Source: JABMPU01 sp964457455
Lineage (GTDB): Bacteria > Cloacimonadota > Cloacimonadia > Cloacimonadales > TCS61
DNA length: 14,952 bases
Reading direction: 5' to 3'
NCBI GenBank assembly: GCA_964457455.1
Contig: CAYWJN010000067.1
Coordinates: 1 to 14,952, forward strand
This document shows, piece after piece, positions 1 through 6,765 of this stretch. Each line of letters opens with the position of its first letter. Position 1 is the first letter of the stretch. The position numbers were made by a program, and so were the translations under genes. The notes under the pieces were generated by a model, which ran no database searches, had not been told where the DNA came from, and was given only the letters and a program-made list of their open reading frames with translations.

Positions 1-697
1 CGATTGTTGGTAATGATGCAATAATAATCATATTTACCGAACAAATCTTTTTCTTTTTCTACTCGTTTGACTGCTACTCTGTGAAACAATTCTGAATCTG
101 AAGGCAAATATTCAAAGGAACTATAATCATTTATCCATTGATCTTCAGGAATTGTCCGGGATTCTTCAAAAAAGACATCAAATTTCTTCAAGGTTATGGA
201 ATATTTCCAACCCTCATCTTCAATACGCTTGATCTCCATTATAATTTTTGGAAGCTCCTTCAAAATGTTTTCCGTAAACTTCCAACTCCGAACTATCCAT
301 AAAACAAAGAACTCGAACTACAGGTTTCCGCCCTTTATAAACTTTATTCAAAATGGATAAAAGCGTTTTCCTGTTTATATTTCGAAATTTCTCTATTGCT
401 TTGTGGAATTCCTTTAGTAAAACCAAAAATCTTTTGAAAAACTTTATCCTTCTGAAAACGCATAACATCATCAATTACTGTTCCGCCTGTTACTAAATTT
501 GCCATCAAAGTAGAGAAATAATCGAATTCACGATATTTTTTATTTCTGCTCTTCATTCCGAAATCATTCCCTAATTTTTCAAAGACTGAAAATGACTTCA
601 CCGCCTGCCGAAATATCTTGAAACCTGAGAAAGTAGTTATTTTTAGATTCGGGTCGATTTTGTAGTTGACTTTAAAATCAATATTATCTTTTTTCAT
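1..697 (-). pseudogene. IS1380-type transposase, frameshifted and internally deleted, cut by window edge
   Basis: Minus-strand reading in three frames gives pieces of one IS1380-like (DDE) transposase. The N-terminal piece (697 down to about 400) starts MKKDNIDFKV and includes the N-terminal domain followed by FGFTKGIPQS. After a frameshift near 395-405 the protein continues in a second frame through FMDSSELEVYG and EGASKNYNG, where the Asp is the probable first catalytic residue (IS1380 proteins have D-x-T-x-x-x-VYG-x-x-EGA-x-x-x-YN here). That frame stops at 220. A third frame, open from about 239 to the window edge, encodes the C-terminal part, including RVAVKRVEKEKDLFGKYDYY and ITNN, which resembles the IS1380 C-terminal 'R..VRR...LFP.Y.YH.FITN' region. 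The stretch expected between YNG and the C-terminal part is missing, so the second catalytic Asp is probably lost. The element is almost certainly inactive. Family assignment is from memory of motifs; the other end of the element lies outside the window. Confidence 0.8.
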
Positions 698-698
698 T

Positions 699-768
699 TT
701 GCAAACCTTTTGGGTTATTTTTTTAATCTTTTATGTGTCTCTTTTAAAAATACTTGAAAGGTTTGCAA
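699..768 (-). repeat. 12-bp inverted repeat over the transposase start region
   Basis: TTGCAAACCTTT at 699-710 is perfectly complementary to AAAGGTTTGCAA at 757-768, with 46 nt between. Read on the minus strand, the arm nearer the gene contains the likely ribosome-binding AAAGG of the transposase and ends just before its ATG at 697. A transcript reading in from outside would carry both arms and could hide the ribosome-binding site. Alternatively this could be a remnant of the terminal structure of the insertion element. Confidence 0.55.
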
Positions 769-874
769 CTCTTTTATGGAATTAGTAGGGACAAAATAAT
801 TTCATTTGACTTTAATTTTGTCTTTTCTCAGTTTCGTTAAAGAATTTTAATCTTGAAACATTGGAATAGATCTG

Positions 875-991
875 ATGAAAAAAATAGTTAAAGTGTCATT
901 ACATCTTATACTTGCCGGGATTGTTTCGGTCATCTCTTTTATTGGCTTCAAGAAAGCTGTGGAAACTTTGAATGAGAAGCAGATAATTTGA
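875..991 (+). CDS. possible 38-aa single-pass membrane peptide
   Basis: An ATG at 875 opens a 38-codon frame ending in TGA at 989-991. The product begins MKKIVKVSLHLILAGIVSVI and ends KKAVETLNEKQII. It has a basic N-terminus, one hydrophobic stretch at about residues 6-24 that could span a membrane, and a charged tail. A weak GGAA lies about 8 nt upstream of the ATG. I do not recognise the family. It may be a real small membrane protein or a chance frame next to a decayed insertion element; the start-type charge pattern is the only positive evidence. Confidence 0.35.
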   Translation: MKKIVKVSLHLILAGIVSVISFIGFKKAVETLNEKQII

Positions 992-992
992 G

Positions 993-1033
993 ATAAAATA
1001 AAAAACCGAACAAGAATCATTTCCTGTCCGGTT
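993..1033 (-). terminator. rho-independent terminator of rpsA
   Basis: The arms AACCGAACA (1004-1012) and TGTCCGGTT (1025-1033) pair with one imperfect position, which is a G-T wobble on the minus strand. On the minus strand the stem is followed directly by a run of T (TTTTTTATTTT), 26 nt after the rpsA stop codon. The plus-strand side is followed by a weaker T-rich stretch, so some two-way activity is possible. Confidence 0.85.
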
Positions 1034-1058
1034 CACTATTTTTCACCAATTAAGCAGT

Positions 1059-2549
1059 TTACAAACTCGCAAATGGATTATCTTCATCAACATATGTTTT
1101 CTTGACTTTTTGCTTTTTATATTTGTGCCAATCGTCTTTTGCTTCCACAGCAGATTCAGGCATATTGGTAGGTTCCAGAGAAATACGACGAGAATCTTTA
1201 TCTATCTTTACAACCCGAACTTTGAATTCCTCACCAATATTTGTTTTATCAAATTTTTTACCTACTATCTTCAATTTTGAACTTGGCACAAGCCCTGTAA
1301 CCCCTTCTCTGATTTTGATGAAAGTACCAAAGGAAGCTACGTTTTCAATGACTCCGTTAAACACATCATCTTCAGAAAGTATATCCTGAATATTGTCCCA
1401 GGGATCAGGTTGAAGTGCTTTTAATGAAAGTGATATTTTCCTGTTATCAGGATTTATTTTCAGAATTTGAGCTTCTACAAATTCACCTTCTGTTACTACT
1501 TCTGAAGGATTGTTGATACGTCTTCCACGAGCCAATTCCGAGATTGGAATGAGTCCTTCCACACCAGGTTTTATTTCTACAAAAGAACCGAATGGTAAGT
1601 TGCGAAGAATGCGGCAATTAACAATATCACCTTCTTTCAATTCCTTGAGTGCAGCATCTAAAGGATTTTCCTGCAATGCTTTTAATGAAAGAGAAATTTT
1701 CTCACCCTGAATTTTTATTATTTTCGCTTCAACCTCATCACCAATATTCATAACTTCAGAAGGAGAATCTATTCTTACCCAGGAAAATTGAGAAATATGC
1801 AAAAGTGCTTCAATTCCACCTAAATCGACAAAAGCACCAAAATTTGTCAGGCGTGTAACCTTTCCACGAACATTTATCCCAACTTCCAATTTCTCCAGAG
1901 TTTCTTTTTTCAATTTGTCTCTTTCTTCGTCTAAGATAACTCTTCGAGAAACAACTATATTCCTTCCTTTTTCCTCGAATTTAATAATTCGGAAATCAAT
2001 AGATTCACCTATAAACTGCTTCGGATCAACCACCAATTTAATATCGATATGTGAGATAGGGCAAAAAGCCTTTACTCCTGAAATATCAATGAGATAGCCG
2101 CCTTTTGTTAAGGATTTCACTTTGCCGTTTACCGGAACTTTCTCCTCGAATGCATCCCGAAGAACCTCAATATTTGCTGAAATCAAACTCTTGGAAATCA
2201 GAGTTTCTGTATCTGAATATTTTACTACAAAACCCTTTAAAATATCTCCAATCTTACAGCGCAGTTTACCGTTTTTATCGAAATAATCCTGTTTTTCTGC
2301 ATAAGCATCACGTTTTCCACCCAGAGAAACAAAAATATACGAATCAGTAATGTTTATTATTTCACCTTCGACTTTATCGCCAACAGCGAGTTCTTTGATA
2401 TTTACCAGAGATTCTTCTAACAATTTATCAAAATCCGAATCTATTTCCGAAACCGGTTTTGCTTCAACTTCGTTTGTTGCAACCTGAATTTCTTCTTTAT
2501 CCTCAGATGTCTCTAATTGCTTTTCCTGAATATCTTCTGTTTTTTCCAT
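1059..2549 (-). CDS. rpsA: 30S ribosomal protein S1 (five S1 repeats)
   Basis: Ribosomal protein S1 binds mRNA on the small subunit and helps initiate translation of structured or weakly led messages. From the chosen start the product is 496 aa: an acidic Glu/Lys-rich N-terminal tail of about 40 residues, then five S1 (OB-fold) repeats at about 45-120, 135-205, 220-295, 310-385 and 393-465, then a basic tail ending in NPFASL. Repeat 2 has the S1-specific KGGYLIDISGVKAFCPISHID and VVSRR motifs; repeats 3 and 4 have TNFGAFVDLGGIEALLHISQ and PFGSFVEIKPGVEGLIPISE. These mark true S1, not a lone RNA-binding protein. E. coli S1 has six repeats and is about 557 aa, so this one is one repeat shorter. 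The start was moved 10 codons inside the longest frame because a strong GGGGAGAAGA lies just upstream of the ATG at 2549. A terminator follows at once. Confidence 0.92.
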   Translation of the reverse strand: MEKTEDIQEKQLETSEDKEEIQVATNEVEAKPVSEIDSDFDKLLEESLVNIKELAVGDKVEGEIINITDSYIFVSLGGKRDAYAEKQDYFDKNGKLRCKIGDILKGFVVKYSDTETLISKSLISANIEVLRDAFEEKVPVNGKVKSLTKGGYLIDISGVKAFCPISHIDIKLVVDPKQFIGESIDFRIIKFEEKGRNIVVSRRVILDEERDKLKKETLEKLEVGINVRGKVTRLTNFGAFVDLGGIEALLHISQFSWVRIDSPSEVMNIGDEVEAKIIKIQGEKISLSLKALQENPLDAALKELKEGDIVNCRILRNLPFGSFVEIKPGVEGLIPISELARGRRINNPSEVVTEGEFVEAQILKINPDNRKISLSLKALQPDPWDNIQDILSEDDVFNGVIENVASFGTFIKIREGVTGLVPSSKLKIVGKKFDKTNIGEEFKVRVVKIDKDSRRISLEPTNMPESAVEAKDDWHKYKKQKVKKTYVDEDNPFASL

Positions 2550-2550
2550 A

Positions 2551-2560
2551 TCTTCTCCCC
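2551..2560 (-). promoter_or_regulatory. Shine-Dalgarno site that fixes the rpsA start
   Basis: On the minus strand GGGGAGAAGA sits immediately before ATG 2549, giving about 6 nt between the GGGGAG core and the start. The upstream in-frame ATG (2579) has no comparable site, so initiation at 2549 is preferred. Confidence 0.8.
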
Positions 2561-2727
2561 CAACAAATTCGAGCGTCAAAAAGATTTCACAATTTAGTTT
2601 GTCCAGATATTTTTGCTCTTAAAAGGATATATCTTTTTATTCCATATTAAATTAACAAAAAAACATATAAAGAACTTGACTTATAACGCCATCATATCAG
2701 AAAAGTCTCAGATGAGATAAAGGATGG

Positions 2728-3093
2728 ATGATGATAGATGATTTTGTGACCTCGAAGTTATCAAAACTATTCAATATTATTTCTAATGAAATACGAATTA
2801 AAATAATTTATACTTTGATGGAAAATGATTCTTTAACTGTAACCGAACTCTCAGAAAAAATAGGCGTTCCTCAAAATACTTTATCTGCCCATTTGAAAAT
2901 ACTTCACGAAGGAGCCTATCTTTTAAAGGAACAGAAATGGAGAAATGTTCACTATTCAATTAAGGAACCAAAACTCAAAGAAATTTTAGAGATAGGCTCC
3001 TTGATATTATACAACAAATGGGAAGGCAATTGGGAAAAAATTGCTGATGCAAAAAAGAAAATTGAAAACATAAATAGTAAACAGGGAGCATAA
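2728..3093 (+). CDS. ArsR-type winged-helix transcriptional regulator without cysteines
   Basis: This 121-aa protein has the length and layout of ArsR/SmtB-type dimeric repressors. Residues 8-30 (KLSKLFNIISNEIRIKIIYT) form the usual opening helices. VTELSEKIGVPQNTLSAHLKILHEGAYL, about residues 38-65, is the helix-turn-helix, and KEQKWRNVHYSI is the wing. There is no cysteine anywhere, so the classic ELCVCD metal site is absent and thiol-based arsenic or metal sensing is unlikely. The C-terminal helices may hold another effector site. It is the first gene of a plus-strand cluster and is divergent from rpsA, so autoregulation of the downstream phosphate and transport genes is a reasonable inference. 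The start is either the ATG at 2728 or the next codon at 2731; AAAGGA at 2719-2724 is better spaced for 2731. Only 2 nt separate it from the next gene. Confidence 0.88.
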   Translation: MMIDDFVTSKLSKLFNIISNEIRIKIIYTLMENDSLTVTELSEKIGVPQNTLSAHLKILHEGAYLLKEQKWRNVHYSIKEPKLKEILEIGSLILYNKWEGNWEKIADAKKKIENINSKQGA

Positions 3094-3095
3094 GA

Positions 3096-3686
3096 ATGGA
3101 GAAAATCATACCACGATGGGAATGGAGAACTTTTGGAGACAATCTTTCCAAAGGTGAAAAAAACATTAAAAAATATGGAAATGCTCGTCATAGAAAAAGT
3201 TCTGAAATCTATATCTTATCGAAGAACAGTAATGATAATACAAAGATCAGAGATGAATTGATGGATATCAAATCACCAATAAGAATAAATGAAAAGAACG
3301 GTTTGGAACAGTGGACAGTTCTGGCAAAATCTGCTTTTCCGATCCATATTAATGACCTTGCACTTGTTTATAAAGCATTTGGAATAAAGCTGCCGTATCT
3401 TGATAAAGATGAATATTCATACAAAGAATATATGGAAGAATTAATCGGAAATAATCCTGATCTGAAGAAGATAAATGTAGAGAAAAACAGACACGGCTTT
3501 CTGATCGATGATGCAATCGTGGAAATTGCTGAAGTAAAATTCAACGAGTTTGAAACCAAAACTATTGCTGTTGAACACGCTGACTTCGGAATAGTTCTCA
3601 AAACTGTAAAAAAAATCGGTTTAGCTGAATACGAAAATATTAATTATATCAAAGCAATGAAACGGACTTTTGGGCTTAAATATTAA
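3096..3686 (+). CDS. CYTH-like (triphosphate tunnel) family protein
   Basis: A 196-aa soluble protein with no signal peptide. It begins PRWEWRTFG at residue 6, followed by short strands rich in charged residues: SEIYILS (36-42), KIRDELMDIKS (50-60), LEQWTVLAKSAFP (70-82), IVEIAEVKF (141-149) and KTIAVEHAD (155-163). Alternating Glu and Lys/Arg on successive strands is what a CYTH/triphosphate-tunnel beta-barrel would show, with basic residues for phosphates and acidic ones for Mg2+. I recall related 'PRWEWRTFG...LEQW' proteins of uncharacterised function, but the canonical N-terminal ExExK is not clearly present (only WEWR), so the fold call is an inference. Position supports it: 2 nt after the regulator and 30 nt before a Ppx/GppA phosphatase, and CYTH proteins often accompany polyphosphate enzymes. 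Likely substrates would be triphosphate, polyphosphate or a nucleotide. Activity is untested. Confidence 0.6.
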   Translation: MEKIIPRWEWRTFGDNLSKGEKNIKKYGNARHRKSSEIYILSKNSNDNTKIRDELMDIKSPIRINEKNGLEQWTVLAKSAFPIHINDLALVYKAFGIKLPYLDKDEYSYKEYMEELIGNNPDLKKINVEKNRHGFLIDDAIVEIAEVKFNEFETKTIAVEHADFGIVLKTVKKIGLAEYENINYIKAMKRTFGLKY

Positions 3687-3716
3687 ATAATTTGGTTTGT
3701 TTATAGGGATGTAAAA

Positions 3717-4628
3717 ATGGATAAATATGCAATATTAGATATTGGGACAAACTCGATCAAATTTTTTCTATTCTCAATTGAAAATGGGAAATCAACAACA
3801 ATAATAGATACAAATAATATTTCCAGATTGGGAGAAGGATTGCTGAAAACAGGAATTATCTCAGATGAAGCGATGAAACGCAATATTGATGCTCTAAAAG
3901 AATTTGTGGACATTGCTGCTAAACACGAAGTAGATGAAATTATTGCAGTCGGCACAATGTGTTTGCGAACTGCAAAGAACAGCAATGTATTCCAAAAAAA
4001 AGTAAAAGATGAATTGGGACTTACAATTACAGTAATTCAAGGAGAAGAAGAAGCAAGATTGTCATATCTGGCAGTTTTATCTACAATTGGAAACACAGAT
4101 AAAAACGTTGTTGTTTTCGATACAGGTGGTGGCAGCACGGAATTTATATTTGGGAAAGGAACTAATCTTAATAATCGTATCAGCCTGAATCTGGGTGCAG
4201 TTCATCCCACCGAACAATTCTTAATTTCCGATCCTGTAAAAGATGAAGAACTAAAGAAAATGCAAGATCATATGATGATTTTTTTTAGCGAAAATATCTC
4301 AGATAAAAATGCAGATTACCTGATCGGGATTGGTGGAACCGTAACCAGTATGGGAGCAGTTATGCATAAAATGGTTAAATACGATCCTAAAATAATTCAA
4401 GGTTCTCAAATGTCTTTAGATGAAGTAAAAAGACAAATCAATTTATATAAAAATAAAACTATCGAAGGGCGAAAACAAATTCCGGGGCTTCAGCCTAAGA
4501 GAGCAGATGTGATATTAGCAGGAGCGGGAATAATTAATACTATCATGGAAATTTTCAAGATTGATTCTTTTACTATCAGTGATCGTGGTCTGCGTCACGG
4601 TTTGATGTTTGATAAATATTTGAAATAG
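3717..4628 (+). CDS. Ppx/GppA-family phosphatase (exopolyphosphatase or pppGpp phosphohydrolase)
   Basis: This 303-aa protein is a short, two-lobed member of the Ppx/GppA family (sugar-kinase/Hsp70/actin fold), which hydrolyses terminal phosphates of polyphosphate or converts pppGpp to ppGpp in the cytoplasm. Visible motifs are DIGTNSIK at residues 8-15 (phosphate loop 1), GTMCLRTAKN at 79-88, GEEEARLSY at 109-117 carrying the likely catalytic Glu, FDTGGGSTEF at 134-143 (phosphate loop 2), IGIGGTVTSMG in the second lobe, RADVILAG, and the closing SDRGLRHG. All key family motifs are intact. The HD-like C-terminal domains of longer Ppx proteins are missing, as in many roughly 300-aa members. 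Which activity dominates cannot be decided from sequence. The CYTH-like gene before it and the Na+/phosphate carrier 19 nt after it favour a polyphosphate or phosphate role. Confidence 0.93.
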   Translation: MDKYAILDIGTNSIKFFLFSIENGKSTTIIDTNNISRLGEGLLKTGIISDEAMKRNIDALKEFVDIAAKHEVDEIIAVGTMCLRTAKNSNVFQKKVKDELGLTITVIQGEEEARLSYLAVLSTIGNTDKNVVVFDTGGGSTEFIFGKGTNLNNRISLNLGAVHPTEQFLISDPVKDEELKKMQDHMMIFFSENISDKNADYLIGIGGTVTSMGAVMHKMVKYDPKIIQGSQMSLDEVKRQINLYKNKTIEGRKQIPGLQPKRADVILAGAGIINTIMEIFKIDSFTISDRGLRHGLMFDKYLK

Positions 4629-4647
4629 CAAATTTGGGAGTCAGTTC

Positions 4648-6765
4648 ATGCAAAAAAGAGTAATCTTATTAGTTTTTTTTCTGCTTACTGCATTTTCGAT
4701 TTTTGGTTCAGAAAATCAAAACACATTAAAATTGGAAAAAACACCTGACATTCTAAATTATTCGCTAATTAATGTAGTTGGTAAAAAAATTGAACAACCA
4801 TTATCAGTAATTGTAAAAGGTCAAAATAATATACCCGTTGCAAATGTAGCTGTTAAATTTAATTTAATAACAAAGCCATCCGGTGCAAAGGATTATGCTT
4901 TTGAAAACGAAGTGGTATATACAGATAACAATGGAATAGCTGAAACCCATTTTATTTTAGGTTCAAAAAAGGGAGTTTATAAATGCTCTGCCAGAATCCA
5001 AAATGATTTAAATGAAAATGATATTGTGTATTTCAAATTAACTGCACGTGATTCGAGATGGATATTCTTTTTGATAACTGGAGTTCTCGGTGGTTTAGGA
5101 CTCTTTTTATTCGGAATGAACATGATGAGTGATGGGATGAAAAAAGCTGCTGGTAATAAGATGCGTAATATTCTTTCATCTCTCACAAAAAATAGAGTCA
5201 TCGCTTTGACCGTGGGAGCATTAGTCACGATGATCATCCAGAGCAGCAGTGCAACAACAGTGATGCTGGTTAGTTTCGTGCAAGCGGAATTAATGACATT
5301 TGCTCAATCTTTAGGGGTGATTCTCGGTGCAGATATTGGAACTACCATCACGGCGCAATTAATTGCATTCAAATTTACAGATTATGCATTGTTAATGATA
5401 GCTGTTGGATTTGTTTTAAAAGTGTTCGTAAAAAAAGAGGCTTACAAAAACTTAGGTGAAGCTATCCTGGGTTTTGGTATTTTATTTTTTGGAATGCATA
5501 TTATGTCAAAGGCAATGTATCCACTTCGTTCTTATGACGGATTTATCAACCTTCTTTTAGAACTGGAAAATCCACTTTTGGGAGTTTTAATAGGAGCACT
5601 ATTTACCGGATTAATTCAGAGTAGTAGTGCTTTCACAGGGATCGTAATAGTTCTGGCATCACAAGGATTACTATCACTTGAAGCTGGTATTCCACTTATT
5701 TTTGGTTCAAATATTGGAACCTGTATCACAGCAGCACTTGCCAGCATAAATACTTCTCGAGATGCAAAAAGAGTTGCTATCGCTCATGTTATTTTCAAAA
5801 TCTCAGGAGTTTTAATCTTCATTTTCTGGATTCCGACTTTTGCTGATTTTGTCCGCTCCATCTCTCCAGTTGCAGATGCTTCTCTCACAGAAATTGCAGC
5901 AAGGAGTGCAGTAGTTCCAAGACAGATTGCCAATTCACATACTATTTTTAATGTAGGTTTCGGTTTGATATTCTTACCGTTTACTACTCTTTTTGCAAAA
6001 TTAATTTTTACAATTTTGCCAAGAAAAAAATACGAAAGTGGCACAAAACCCAGAATTATGCATTTAGATGAAAAAGTTATTGAGACTCCGTCTTTGGCAA
6101 TTGAACTTTCAAAATCTGAAGTTTTGAGAATGATGAAAATCGTGAAAAGGATGTTAAATGCAGCAATAAAACCATTCTTTGATGAAAAAGAGCAATCCGA
6201 TGAGATATATCCAAATATCTCACTATTAGAAGGCATTAGGATGCGTGAGAATAAAATAGATTATTTGGAAGAAAAAATACTAAAATACCTTATTAAAATC
6301 CAACGAAAAGATTTGAATGACGAACAAGCGAAAGAGGTTTATGTGATGATGTCTTCTGTTAATGATATAGAAAGTATTGGAGATATTATCGATAAAAATG
6401 TTATCCCTCTTATTCAGAAAAAGCATAATTTGAAAACTGATTTTTCTGATGCTGGAAAAGAAGAGATCATTAAATATCACTCAAAAGCTTCCAAACAAAT
6501 TAGTAGATTGGAAGAAGCTTTTAAAGAATTAAATACAACAGAAGCTACCAAAATTTTGAAAAAAGAAGAAAAATATTCCAAGCTCGAAAGTGAATATCGA
6601 AGTAGCCATTTACAAAGGATCAGCAACGAATTAACCGAGTCTATTGCAACTCATGAAATACATATGGAATTGATGGATTTAATGAAGCAAATAAATGTTT
6701 ATACTTCCAATATTGCTAAAACTATTATTACTTCAGCTAATGTAGATGATGAGAATAAGAAATGA
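4648..6765 (+). CDS. Na+/phosphate cotransporter (NptA/PF02690 type) with N-terminal Ig-like domain and C-terminal PhoU domain
   Basis: A 705-aa inner-membrane protein with three parts. Residues 1-20 are a signal peptide. Residues about 35-133 form one Big_1/invasin-like Ig domain (QPLSVIVKGQNNIPVANVAVKF, then TDNNGIAETHFILGSKKGVYKCSARI), expected in the periplasm. From about 137 to 455 is the Na/Pi-cotransporter core, with GLGLFLFGMNMMSDGM and the duplicated QSSSA signatures: QSSSATTVM at 198 and QSSSAFTGI at 324, each followed by GADIGTT or GSNIGTC. From about 475 to 700 is a charged helical region resembling PhoU, which in bacterial NptA-like proteins may control flux. The carrier and PhoU arrangement is common; the exported Ig-like front is unusual. 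The start follows GGGAG by about 6 nt. Its TGA overlaps the ATG of the next gene (ATGA), so the two are probably translationally coupled. Confidence 0.92.
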   Translation: MQKRVILLVFFLLTAFSIFGSENQNTLKLEKTPDILNYSLINVVGKKIEQPLSVIVKGQNNIPVANVAVKFNLITKPSGAKDYAFENEVVYTDNNGIAETHFILGSKKGVYKCSARIQNDLNENDIVYFKLTARDSRWIFFLITGVLGGLGLFLFGMNMMSDGMKKAAGNKMRNILSSLTKNRVIALTVGALVTMIIQSSSATTVMLVSFVQAELMTFAQSLGVILGADIGTTITAQLIAFKFTDYALLMIAVGFVLKVFVKKEAYKNLGEAILGFGILFFGMHIMSKAMYPLRSYDGFINLLLELENPLLGVLIGALFTGLIQSSSAFTGIVIVLASQGLLSLEAGIPLIFGSNIGTCITAALASINTSRDAKRVAIAHVIFKISGVLIFIFWIPTFADFVRSISPVADASLTEIAARSAVVPRQIANSHTIFNVGFGLIFLPFTTLFAKLIFTILPRKKYESGTKPRIMHLDEKVIETPSLAIELSKSEVLRMMKIVKRMLNAAIKPFFDEKEQSDEIYPNISLLEGIRMRENKIDYLEEKILKYLIKIQRKDLNDEQAKEVYVMMSSVNDIESIGDIIDKNVIPLIQKKHNLKTDFSDAGKEEIIKYHSKASKQISRLEEAFKELNTTEATKILKKEEKYSKLESEYRSSHLQRISNELTESIATHEIHMELMDLMKQINVYTSNIAKTIITSANVDDENKK

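Larger units (their letters stand above)
698..1058. other. 361-bp intergenic region between transposase remnant and rpsA
   Basis: No long gene is present. The region holds the 12-bp inverted repeat at 699-768, a possible 38-codon membrane peptide at 875-991 and the rpsA terminator at about 993-1033. The end of the insertion element should lie between about 770 and 870, but I could not place it because its partner end is outside the window. I see nothing recognisable in 769-874. Confidence 0.6.

Noticed and set aside
1102..2350. Several plus-strand frames opposite rpsA
   Set aside because: All are antisense to the S1 repeats and lack protein-family signals.
2550..2579. Ten-codon N-terminal extension of rpsA (MTLEFVGGED)
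   Set aside because: The extension covers the strong Shine-Dalgarno just before ATG 2549 and has no ribosome-binding site of its own.
2676..2711. TTGACT at 2676-2681 as the -35 box of the operon promoter
   Set aside because: No TATAAT-like box lies 16-18 nt downstream; the nearest AT-rich words are at wrong spacing, so no promoter is claimed.
5784..6236. 150-codon minus-strand frame opposite the Na/Pi carrier
   Set aside because: It lies antisense to a strongly recognised coding region and has no recognisable motif or ribosome-binding site.
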